56,525 bases of DNA, from positions 1 to 56,525 of the forward strand of contig NZ_QOHF01000025.1 of the NCBI RefSeq assembly GCF_003319115.1, read 5' to 3'. Source of the DNA: Geodermatophilus sp. TF02-6 (GTDB lineage Bacteria; Actinomycetota; Actinomycetes; Mycobacteriales; Geodermatophilaceae). Under the pieces are notes generated by a model that did not search any database, was not told the DNA's origin, and saw nothing but the letters and a program-made list of their open reading frames with translations. Position 1 is the stretch's first letter, and each line of letters begins with the position of its first letter. This document shows positions 8,709 to 19,103 of this stretch, one piece after another. Made by a program: the position numbers and the translations under genes.

Positions 8709-10346
8709 GTGCTGGCCCTCACCCCCGTGCCGCTGCAGACGGCAGGGGAGCGCGCGCTGTTCGCCGAGCTGACCCGCTGGGACACCGGCGGGTCGGTCCG
8801 GGGCGCGGTCGTCGCCTCCCTCCCGGTGGTCGACGGGCCGAGGGAGCGGCGGCTCTGCGACGCGGTGCTCTTCGTCCCCGAGGGGCTGGTCGTCCGCGTG
8901 GTCGAGGTGGTGCGCCAGAGCGGCGTGGTCACCGCGCTGCCGGAGGGCGCCTGGACCATCGGTCCGGACGCGGGCCGGCCCGGTGACGTGCTGCAGCTGG
9001 CCGGCGGCGGCTCCACCCCGCTGGCCGGGCTCGTGCGCGCCGGCACGGACGCCGCCGTCCGGCTGCGCGACGCCGGCCTGGAGCCCGGCCGCATCGCCCG
9101 GCTCACCGTGCTGGTCGGCGACCTCACCGGCCTGGTGCCGGCCGACGGCGACCTCGGGGAGGGCGACCAGGTGGCGCTCCTCGACCCCCGCTCGCTGCTC
9201 CTGGGCATCGCCCGCACGGCCCGCCACACCGCCGTCGACGACCCCCGGCTGTGGACGACGGCCGACGTGCGCACCGCGCTCGAGGCGCTGGGGCTGGCCG
9301 GCCGGGTCCCGACGGTCCAGCAGCTCAACGGCGAGGGCTTCCCCTACTCGCCCTACGTCCTGCGCACGCCCGAGCTGCTGGCGCCGGCGGCGATGGCGGC
9401 CGCGCCGCGCTCCGCCGTCCCCGAGCCGGCCGTCGCCAGGCTCCCGACCCCGCACCACCCGACGCCGTCCGCCGCGCCGCCGGAGGCCCCGCACCACCCG
9501 GTGCGGCCCGAGCCGGGAGCCGGTGCCGACGCCGGCCCCCGCGACACCCTCGTCGGGCCGACGGTGGGTGTGCCGGCCGACGAGACCGGGGGCACCGGCG
9601 GCCTGTTCGCCGGCGCCGGACCCGCCGACCCCGAGCCGTCCGCTCCACTCCCGCCGGCTGCCGACCGGGTGTTCCGGCCCGACGGCGCCCCGCTGGCGGG
9701 ACGGCGCCGGCCCGGCTCGTCGCGGCGGATCCCGCTGGTCCTGCTCGCGGCGCTCCTGGCGGTCGCCGTCCTCGGCACCGCCGGGGCGCTGCTGCTCGGC
9801 CGGGACGACGGGCGGGCGACCCCCGCTCCGTCGGCGGCCGGGGGCACCGCGGTGCCCGGCGCGGTCGGCGGCCCGCAGCCCGGCGACCGCGAGGAGGTCG
9901 ACGGGCGGACCTTCGTCGCCCAGCAGGTGCAGGTCGACCCCACCTGTGTGGGCAACGCCTACGGCGCGGTGGCCGACTTCTTCACCGACACCGACTGCCG
10001 GGGCCTGGCCCGGGCGCTGTACTCCACCGATGTCGGCGGCCGGCCGGTGGTCGTCTCGGTGTCGGCCGTGGACACCGGCGACCCGGCCGGCGCCCGGGCG
10101 CTGCGCGCGCTGGCCGACCGCAACGGCAGCGGCAACGTCAGCGACCTGTTGCGCGAGGGCGTCCGCTACGCCGGGGGCCCCGAGCGGCTCGCGGACGCCG
10201 AGTACGCCAGCGCCGTCTCCGGGAGCACCGTGACCATCGTCGAGACCGCCTGGGCTGCCTCCGGGTCGACCGGCGGCGCCGCCGACCTCGACGTCCTCGC
10301 CTCGAGCGCGCTGGTCCTGCCGATGCCCCACCCCACCGCCGGCTGA
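8709..10346 (+). CDS. Single-pass membrane protein with two unknown domains
   Basis: 545 residues from GTG. Residues 1-220 form a compact alpha/beta-like region; DAVLFVPEGLVVRVVEVV vaguely recalls NERD-type folds, a weak match. A Pro/Ala-rich linker (about 225-335) leads to one membrane helix (PLVLLAALLAVAVLGTAGALLL, split around residues 341-363). An extracytoplasmic domain of about 170 residues follows, with two cysteines in PTCVGNAYG and DTDCRGLAR that could form a disulfide. There is no signal peptide, so the N-terminus should stay inside. Function unknown. Confidence 0.75.
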   Translation: MLALTPVPLQTAGERALFAELTRWDTGGSVRGAVVASLPVVDGPRERRLCDAVLFVPEGLVVRVVEVVRQSGVVTALPEGAWTIGPDAGRPGDVLQLAGGGSTPLAGLVRAGTDAAVRLRDAGLEPGRIARLTVLVGDLTGLVPADGDLGEGDQVALLDPRSLLLGIARTARHTAVDDPRLWTTADVRTALEALGLAGRVPTVQQLNGEGFPYSPYVLRTPELLAPAAMAAAPRSAVPEPAVARLPTPHHPTPSAAPPEAPHHPVRPEPGAGADAGPRDTLVGPTVGVPADETGGTGGLFAGAGPADPEPSAPLPPAADRVFRPDGAPLAGRRRPGSSRRIPLVLLAALLAVAVLGTAGALLLGRDDGRATPAPSAAGGTAVPGAVGGPQPGDREEVDGRTFVAQQVQVDPTCVGNAYGAVADFFTDTDCRGLARALYSTDVGGRPVVVSVSAVDTGDPAGARALRALADRNGSGNVSDLLREGVRYAGGPERLADAEYASAVSGSTVTIVETAWAASGSTGGAADLDVLASSALVLPMPHPTAG

Positions 10347-10415
10347 CCCCGGGCATGGGAAGCGATACACCCGTTCTCGGCGCCGGAACGCAGGTATCGC
10401 TTCCCATGCCCGGGG
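10347..10415. terminator. 22-bp perfect inverted repeat between convergent genes
   Basis: The arm at 10347-10368 (it includes GGGCATGGGAAGCGATAC) pairs perfectly with 10394-10415 around a 25-base loop. It begins within a base of the stop of the upstream plus-strand gene and ends four bases before the tetR stop. It therefore fits a bidirectional terminator, although such a long perfect stem is more than termination requires. Confidence 0.75.
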
Positions 10416-10418
10416 CGC

Positions 10419-11012
10419 TCAGGCGGTGGCGGCGGCCTCGGCCATCGCGGCGAGCAGCCGGGCGGTCTGCGCGCGCGGCAGCCGCCCGGCGCTGTGCGGC
10501 GTGGAGTTGACCAGCCCGAACACCGCGTGCGCCCGGGCCCGGTTGGTCGCGACGTCGGCCTGCGCGTGCAGCCGACCCAGGACGCCGACCCACACCTCGA
10601 CGTAGCGGCGCTGCAGCCGGCGCACCTGGGCGGCGTCGGCCTCGGCCAGCGAGCCCAGGTCGCGGTCGTGCACGGTGATCAGCGCCGGGTTGTCGAGGGC
10701 GAAGTCGACCTGGAAGGCGATGAGCGTGCGCAGCTGGGCCAGCGGGTCGTCCCCGGCGGCGGCCACCCGCGTCGTCCCCCCGGCCAGCAGCCGCTCGCTG
10801 ATCCGCAGCAGCATCTCGGCCAGCATCGCGTCCTTGCTGGCGAAGTGCCGGTAGATCGCCGGACCGGTCACGCCCACGGCCGCGCCGACGTCGTCCACGC
10901 CCACCGCCCGCGACCCGCGCTCGGCGAACAGCTGCGCCGCCGCCCGCAGGATCTGCTCGCGGCGCGAGGGCCGGGCCGCGTCGGCGTGCAGGGCGGTGTC
11001 GACGTCGGTCAC
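10419..11012 (-). CDS. TetR-family regulator of the acc operon
   Basis: 197 residues. The N-terminal helix-turn-helix reads REQILRAAAQLFAERG, then GVDDVGAAVGVTG and AIYRHFASKDAMLAEM, which is typical TetR. The C-terminal ligand-binding region is short and helical. It is transcribed away from the accD1-accA1-acyl-CoA dehydrogenase genes. The 39-bp palindrome between them is a likely operator, so it should repress both directions until an acyl-CoA or related ligand binds. A TetR gene next to accA1-accD1-fadE19 is also found in mycobacteria. GTG 11012 lies 8 bases after a possible -10 element. Confidence 0.9.
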   Translation of the reverse strand: MTDVDTALHADAARPSRREQILRAAAQLFAERGSRAVGVDDVGAAVGVTGPAIYRHFASKDAMLAEMLLRISERLLAGGTTRVAAAGDDPLAQLRTLIAFQVDFALDNPALITVHDRDLGSLAEADAAQVRRLQRRYVEVWVGVLGRLHAQADVATNRARAHAVFGLVNSTPHSAGRLPRAQTARLLAAMAEAAATA

Positions 11013-11021
11013 GGTGCGGAT

Positions 11022-11061
11022 GTTAACGGTCGTTGACCCAGCGGGTGAACCATCGTTAACA
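11022..11061. promoter_or_regulatory. TetR operator holding two opposed promoters
   Basis: The arms GTTAACGGTCGTTGACCC (11022-11039) and GGGTGAACCATCGTTAAC (11043-11060) are inverted copies with 15 of 18 positions matching. On the plus strand TTGACC, 17 bases, TTAACA can be read as -35 and -10. On the minus strand TTCACC, 17 bases, TTAACA gives the same layout. In each direction a GTG follows 8 bases after the -10, so both transcripts may be leaderless. The palindrome is seen directly; the promoter reading is inferred, and TTAACA is only a moderate -10 match. Confidence 0.75.
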
Positions 11062-11069
11062 TGCCGGCT

Positions 11070-12683
<1,614 letters not shown>

Positions 12684-12686
12684 AGA

Positions 12687-12710
12687 GGGCCTTTGTGGCC
12701 ACGATGGCCC
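12687..12710. repeat. Single copy of a GTGGCCAC palindromic repeat
   Basis: A 24-bp imperfect palindrome centred on GTGGCCAC sits in the 48-base gap between accD1 and accA1. It matches 19 of 23 positions of the repeat arm found between narG and narH (22848-22870). Its place inside an operon argues against strong termination here. Confidence 0.6.
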
Positions 12711-12731
12711 CTTGTGGGGCGCGGGGGACCG

Positions 12732-14726
<1,995 letters not shown>

Positions 14727-14729
14727 CCG

Positions 14730-15884
14730 GTGCTGGACTATCGGCTCGACGAGGAGACCGAGGCGCTGCGCAAGGTCGTGCGGGAGTTCTCGCTCGACGT
14801 GGTGGCCCCGCAGATCGGGGATTTCTACGAGCGCGACGAGTTCCCCACCGCGATCGTGCGGCAGATGGGGGAGCTGGGCCTGTTCGGCCTGCCCTTCCCC
14901 GAGGAGTACGGCGGCTCGGGCGGCACCTACTTCACCCTCTGCGTGGCCCTGGAGGAGCTGGCCCGGGTCGACTCGTCGGTCGCGATCACCCTCGAGGCCG
15001 GCGTCTCGCTGGGCGCCATGCCCATCTACCGGTTCGGCACCGAGGAGCAGAAGCAGCGCTGGCTGCCCCGGCTGTGCGCCGGGGAGGCGCTGGCCGCGTT
15101 CGGGCTGACCGAGCCCGGCGGCGGGTCGGACGCCGGCGCCACCCGCACCACCGCGCGCCTGGAGGACGGGCACTGGGTGGTCAACGGCGCCAAGGCGTTC
15201 ATCACCAACGCCGGCACGGACATGACCGACCTGGTCACCGTCACCGCGGTCACCGGCACCCGGCCGGACGGGTCGAAGGAGATCTCCGCGATCGCCATCC
15301 CGACCGGGACTCCGGGGTTCAGCGTCGGCAAGCGCTACTCCAAGGTCGGGTGGAACGCCTCGGACACCCGCGAGCTGTTCTTCGACGACTGCCGGGTGCC
15401 GGAGGAGAACCTCGTGGGGCAGCGGGGCCGCGGCTACGCGCAGTTCCTCTCCATCCTCGGCGAGGGGCGGATCGCCATCTCCGCGCTCGCCGTCGGCCTG
15501 GCGCAGGGCTGCGTGGACGAGTCGGTCGAGTACGCCGCGCAGCGGGAGGCGTTCGGCTCCCCGATCGGCCGCAACCAGGCGATCCAGTTCATGATCGCCG
15601 ACATGGAGGTGCGGGCCTCCACCGCGCGGCTGGCCTACTACCGGGCGGCGGAGAAGATGCTGCGCGGGGAGCCGTTCACGCGCGAGGCGTCGATCGCCAA
15701 GCTGTACAGCTCCGAGGCGGCGATGGACAACGCCCGCCACGCCACCCAGGTGCACGGCGGCTACGGGTTCATGAACGAGTTCCCGGTGGGCCGCTTCTAC
15801 CGCGACGCGAAGATCCTCGAGATCGGCGAGGGGACCAGCGAGGTGCAGCGGATGCTCATCGCCCGCGACCTCGGCGTCGGCTGA
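14730..15884 (+). CDS. Acyl-CoA dehydrogenase, branched-chain type
   Basis: 384 residues with the full acyl-CoA dehydrogenase architecture: an N-terminal helical domain, a beta domain with FGLTEPGGGSDAGA, and a C-terminal domain with VHGGYGFMNEFPVGRFYRDA and EIGEGTSEVQRMLIARDL. It binds FAD and oxidises an acyl-CoA to the enoyl-CoA. Its place behind accD1-accA1 under a TetR regulator matches mycobacterial fadE19, so isovaleryl-CoA or 2-methylbutanoyl-CoA are likely substrates. The start is three bases after the accA1 stop. No enoyl-CoA hydratase or HMG-CoA lyase follows. Confidence 0.92.
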   Translation: MLDYRLDEETEALRKVVREFSLDVVAPQIGDFYERDEFPTAIVRQMGELGLFGLPFPEEYGGSGGTYFTLCVALEELARVDSSVAITLEAGVSLGAMPIYRFGTEEQKQRWLPRLCAGEALAAFGLTEPGGGSDAGATRTTARLEDGHWVVNGAKAFITNAGTDMTDLVTVTAVTGTRPDGSKEISAIAIPTGTPGFSVGKRYSKVGWNASDTRELFFDDCRVPEENLVGQRGRGYAQFLSILGEGRIAISALAVGLAQGCVDESVEYAAQREAFGSPIGRNQAIQFMIADMEVRASTARLAYYRAAEKMLRGEPFTREASIAKLYSSEAAMDNARHATQVHGGYGFMNEFPVGRFYRDAKILEIGEGTSEVQRMLIARDLGVG

Positions 15885-15903
15885 GCAGCCATCGCTCGTC
15901 CAT

Positions 15904-15968
15904 GATCATGGAGTTGGGGAGCCGACATGCGGACGAGCACCGGCATGTCGCCTCCCAACTCCATGATC
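15904..15968. terminator. Long hairpin after the acc operon
   Basis: The arms at 15904-15930 (starting GATCATGGAGTTGGG) and 15943-15968 pair over about 26 bases with one bulge or mismatch around a 12-base loop. It lies 20 bases after the acyl-CoA dehydrogenase stop and would close the operon. There is no T tract. Confidence 0.7.
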
Positions 15969-16032
15969 GCGCTTCGGGGAGCCCGAACTCGGGTGTCGGA
16001 GCCGCCATTCAGCAACTCCACTGGAGGTCGCC

Positions 16033-16074
16033 GACCGTTACGGTCAGTGGTACAGTTTCTTGTACCACTGACCG
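16033..16074. promoter_or_regulatory. yefM-yoeB operator
   Basis: CGGTCAGTGGTACA (16041-16054) and TGTACCACTGACCG (16061-16074) form a perfect 14-bp inverted repeat around six bases. It ends 11 bases before the antitoxin GTG. It contains the TACA/TGTA core known from yefM-yoeB operators. A second palindrome, GACCGTTACGGTC (16033-16045), overlaps its left edge. The YefM-YoeB complex probably represses its own promoter here. Confidence 0.82.
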
Positions 16075-16085
16075 ATGGAGGTCCC

Positions 16086-16331
16086 GTGTCCGTCACCGCC
16101 AGCGAAGCGCGCCAGCGGCTGTTCCCGCTGATCGAGCAGGTCAACGCCGACCAGGCTGCCGTCGAGATCGTCTCCAAGAAGGGGACGGCGTTCCTCGTGT
16201 CGGCCGACGAGTACCGCTCGTTGCAGGAGACGGTCTACCTCCTGCAGTCCCCGGCGAACGCCCGGCGACTCCGCGAGAGCCTCGCCGAGGCCGCGGACGG
16301 GCGTGCTGAGGAGCACGAGCTGGCCGAGTGA
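16086..16331 (+). CDS. yefM: YefM/Phd-family antitoxin
   Basis: 81 residues starting VSVTASEARQRLFPLIEQV, the standard Phd/YefM DNA-binding fold, followed by FLVSADEYRSLQETVYLLQS and an acidic tail that would wrap the toxin. GGAGG lies 6-10 bases before the GTG. The last bases overlap the toxin start (GTGA). It neutralises YoeB and, together with it, should bind the palindrome just upstream. Confidence 0.94.
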   Translation: MSVTASEARQRLFPLIEQVNADQAAVEIVSKKGTAFLVSADEYRSLQETVYLLQSPANARRLRESLAEAADGRAEEHELAE

Positions 16332-16579
16332 GGATCGCCTTCACTGCTCACGGGTGGGAGGACTACACGAGCTGGGCGGGAGACCGGAAGGTCCTCACCC
16401 GGATCAACCGGCTGATCACCGAGGCCGCACGCGACCCGGGCGTCGGCACCGGGAAGCCGGAGCGGCTCAGCGGTGATCTCTCCGGCTGCTGGTCCCGACG
16501 CATCGACCACGAGCACCGCCTCGTCCACACCATCGAGGCGGACCAGCTCGTCGTCCTCCAGGCTCGCTACCACTATTGA
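16328..16579 (+). CDS. yoeB: YoeB-family mRNA interferase
   Basis: 83 residues, normal for YoeB. The motifs KPERLSGDLSGCWSRRID and HRLVHTIE contain the Glu, Arg and His region used in ribosome-dependent mRNA cleavage, and the protein ends in the conserved ARYHY. It starts at GTG inside the antitoxin stop. Unlike the two other toxin modules in this window it shows no damage and is probably functional. Confidence 0.94.
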   Translation: MRIAFTAHGWEDYTSWAGDRKVLTRINRLITEAARDPGVGTGKPERLSGDLSGCWSRRIDHEHRLVHTIEADQLVVLQARYHY

Positions 16580-16625
16580 GGGCTGCCCACTCGCCCGCAT
16601 CAGCGAGCTGGTTCCGAGGAGCCAG

Positions 16626-17639
16626 TCAGGCGGTGACGTCGATGAGCACCTTGCCGACGGCGCCGTCCTCGACCGCCCGGTGCGCCTGCGCGGTCTCGGC
16701 CAGCGGGAAGACGTGCAGCGGCAGCCCGGCGTCCTCACCGACGCGGACCGCGCCGTCGAGGACGGCGGCGTTGACGTCCTCCACGCCGATGGCCTTGGCC
16801 CGCTCCGGCTCGGTGTAGACGAGGACGAACTGCCAGCGGGCGTTGGCGGTCATCTGCGCGCGGACCGGGACGGTCATCGTCTCCTCACCCGTGCCCGCGT
16901 AGACCGCGACGGCGCCGTGCGGGGCGACCAGCTGGGCGTCGACGGCGGCGTTGGTCGCGGCCGAGACCTCGACGATCGCGTCGACCCCGTCGGGGGAGAT
17001 CTTGCGGACCTCCCGGACGACGTCCTGCTGCCGGTAGTCGACCACGTGCGACGCCCCGGCCGCCGCCGCGAGCTGGGCCTTCTGCGGGCTGCTCACCGTG
17101 GCGACCACCGTGGCGTCGGCCCAGCGGGCCAGCTGGACGGCGGCGTTGCCCACCGCGCCGGCCCCACCCTGCACGAGCACGGTGTGCCCGGTCAGCGACC
17201 CGGGGCCGAGCCGGTCGGGCAGCGGCTCGGCGACGGTCAGGCAGCGGTGCGCGGTCAGGAACGGGATGCCCAGCGCCGCGCCCAGCTCCAGGGACGGCGC
17301 GGCTCCGAGCAGCACCGCCTGTCGCGCCGGGACGACGGTGTACTCGGCCGCCGTCCCGTGCGGGCGCTGCCAGGCCGCCTCCCACACCCACACCCGCTCG
17401 CCGACCAGCACCCGGTCCACGCCCTGCCCGACGGCGTCGACGGTGCCCGCACCGTCCTGGTTCGGCACCTGCTCGCCGGACGGCGGCGGGGTGGTGCGGC
17501 GGGACTTCCAGTCGGTCGGGTTCACCCCCGACCAGGCCAGGCGCACGCGGACCTCGCCGGGGCCGGGCTCGGGGACGGGGCGGTCGACCAGCCGCAGGAC
17601 GTCGGGGTCGCCCTTCTCGGTGTAGACGATGGCTCGCAC
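16626..17639 (-). CDS. NADPH:quinone reductase-like MDR oxidoreductase
   Basis: 337 residues of the zinc-free medium-chain dehydrogenase type: an N-terminal GroES-like domain (GEVRVRLAWSGVNPTDWKSR) and a Rossmann domain with VLVQGGAGAVGNAAVQLARW for NADPH. The catalytic zinc cysteines of alcohol dehydrogenases are absent. Such enzymes reduce quinones or enones. GGGGAGG directly precedes the GTG at 17639. It shares a short divergent promoter region with the cupin gene. Substrate unknown. Confidence 0.88.
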   Translation of the reverse strand: MRAIVYTEKGDPDVLRLVDRPVPEPGPGEVRVRLAWSGVNPTDWKSRRTTPPPSGEQVPNQDGAGTVDAVGQGVDRVLVGERVWVWEAAWQRPHGTAAEYTVVPARQAVLLGAAPSLELGAALGIPFLTAHRCLTVAEPLPDRLGPGSLTGHTVLVQGGAGAVGNAAVQLARWADATVVATVSSPQKAQLAAAAGASHVVDYRQQDVVREVRKISPDGVDAIVEVSAATNAAVDAQLVAPHGAVAVYAGTGEETMTVPVRAQMTANARWQFVLVYTEPERAKAIGVEDVNAAVLDGAVRVGEDAGLPLHVFPLAETAQAHRAVEDGAVGKVLIDVTA

Positions 17640-17734
17640 ACCCTCCCCGTACCCAACCGGCGCGCCGTCCGTCACCTCGGGACGGACGGGCACACTGGGC
17701 GCCACGAGCCCGGACCGATGCGGGGGTGCTGTCG

Positions 17735-18064
17735 ATGGCGCTGACCGACCTGGAGCGACGGGGACGGGAGCTGCTGGCCGCGGCCCGCGAGCACGGCAGC
17801 GGCCGGGCGGCCGACACCGTCGTCGGTGGGGCCGACCAGGCGCTGCGGCAGACGCTGCTGGCGCTGGTCGCCGGAGCCCGGCTGGCCGAGCACGAGAACC
17901 CGGGCGAGGCGACCCTGCAGGTCCTGGAGGGTTCGGTGCGCCTGGTCGCCGGGGCCACGGCGGAGGACGGCGAGCGCGGCGACCTGCTCGCCGTCCCCGA
18001 GGAGCGGCACGCCCTGGAGGCGGTCACCGACGCGGTCGTCCTGCTGACCGTGGTCAAGCGCTGA
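17735..18064 (+). CDS. Small cupin-fold protein
   Basis: 109 residues. The spacing and pattern (ARLAEHENPGEATLQVLEG, DGERGDLLAVPEERHALEA, DAVVLLTVVKR) match single-domain cupins that shield against or sense small molecules. Metal ligands of the first motif are only partly kept (one His-x-Asn-Pro). ATG 17735 has GGGGG about 8 bases upstream; an in-frame GTG at 17726 is also possible. It converges on the regulator at 18078 with 13 bases between stops. Confidence 0.75.
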   Translation: MALTDLERRGRELLAAAREHGSGRAADTVVGGADQALRQTLLALVAGARLAEHENPGEATLQVLEGSVRLVAGATAEDGERGDLLAVPEERHALEAVTDAVVLLTVVKR

Positions 18065-18077
18065 CGCGCCGACCCCG

Positions 18078-18785
18078 TTACCCCTGCGCGGCCTCGCCGT
18101 CGGCCACCGGCGCGAGGTGCGCCACGCACAGGTCCGGGCGCACGAAGGGCAGCAGCCGCTGCGCGGTGACCGGCGCCCGCATCTCCGCCAGCGCGCCCTG
18201 CATCAGCCCCAGGTGGACCGCGCAGACGACCTCGCGGTGGGTGGCGGCCAGCTCGCGGAACGGGCAGTGGGTGATCTGCACCTCCCGTGCGTCGTCGCGC
18301 GCCAGACGCGGGCGGAAGCCGATGCCGCCGAGGAGCTCCAGCATGCACCGGACCGCCTCCGGCTCCGGCGTGCGCCGGTACGGGGCCGGACGCCGGGCGA
18401 GGTGGGAGCCCCAGGCGCGGCCGGCCTCGACCGCCGCCGCGGACGGGTCCTCGGCCGTGCCGCTGAGGTGGCTGGTGAGCATCTCGGCGAGCAGCCGGTA
18501 GTTGCGCCCGTCCCGGTCGCCGTCCCCGTCGGGGTCCGGCTTGGCGGTGAACAGCCAGGGTGGGCGGCCGGGTTCGCCCCGTTCCTCGCGCCACCGGTCG
18601 ACCAGCCCCTCGCCGATGAGCCGCTCGAGGTGGAAGCGGACGGTGTTCGGGTGCAGGCCCGTCCCCGCCGCCAGGTCCTGGACGCCGAGCCCACCGACGT
18701 TGGTCCTGAGCAGGTCCAGGACGCGCTGCCGGGTCCCGCCGGAGCGTGCGGAGGCCTTCTTCGCACCGGCCACCGCCGCACCCAT
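18078..18785 (-). CDS. Winged-helix regulator with SufR-like cysteines, divergent from nar
   Basis: 235 residues. The winged helix-turn-helix lies at about 19-65 (RVLDLLRTNVGGLGVQDLAA, HPNTVRFHLERL). The C-terminal half has C147, C174 (THCPFREL), C188 (VVCAVHLGLMQG) and C220 (PDLCVAHL). The C174-x13-C188-x31-C220 spacing resembles SufR, in which similar cysteines hold an Fe-S cluster that senses redox state. Its divergent position next to narGHJIK suggests it controls nitrate respiration in response to oxygen, NO or iron. The cluster is inferred, not shown. Confidence 0.82.
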   Translation of the reverse strand: MGAAVAGAKKASARSGGTRQRVLDLLRTNVGGLGVQDLAAGTGLHPNTVRFHLERLIGEGLVDRWREERGEPGRPPWLFTAKPDPDGDGDRDGRNYRLLAEMLTSHLSGTAEDPSAAAVEAGRAWGSHLARRPAPYRRTPEPEAVRCMLELLGGIGFRPRLARDDAREVQITHCPFRELAATHREVVCAVHLGLMQGALAEMRAPVTAQRLLPFVRPDLCVAHLAPVADGEAAQG

Positions 18786-18885
18786 CCGCCCAGTCTGACG
18801 GACGCCAATCGTGTTGCGCACCACCGGTCCGAGTGCCCGGCGTCCAGCCGGTCGGATCCCGATGATCCTCTGAGATCCGACCGGG

Positions 18886-18926
18886 AGAAATCCGACTTGT
18901 TCTGATAGAAACCGAGTTGTCCTGAT
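18886..18926. promoter_or_regulatory. Tandem 20/21-bp repeats upstream of narG
   Basis: Two head-to-tail units, AGAAATCCGACTTGT + TCTGAT (18886-18906) and AGAAACCGAGTTGT + CCTGAT (18907-18926), differ at three positions and one single-base gap. A period of about two helix turns suits two protein dimers on one face of the DNA. They lie in the 318-bp gap between the regulator and narG, otherwise free of genes. I see no convincing FNR-type site there. They are the best candidate operator for the divergent regulator. Confidence 0.55.
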
Positions 18927-19103
18927 CGTGGCCCAGCCGACGGCCGGCGAGTCAGCCGGTCGGGACGCCGCAGTCCGCCATGGAGAACGCGCCGCACCGC
19001 CGCGGGCCCGCCCCGGTACAGCCCCGCGACGCCGGACCGGCCGGTCCGGCGTCGCGGAGCTCCCCGGGAGGCTCCGGCGCCGGCCGAGGACGCAGGGGGA
19101 GTC

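Noticed and set aside
11061..11063. ATG as start of accD1
   Set aside because: It falls within the proposed -10 element and has no ribosome site; GTG 11070 is symmetrical with the tetR start. Not excluded, only less likely.
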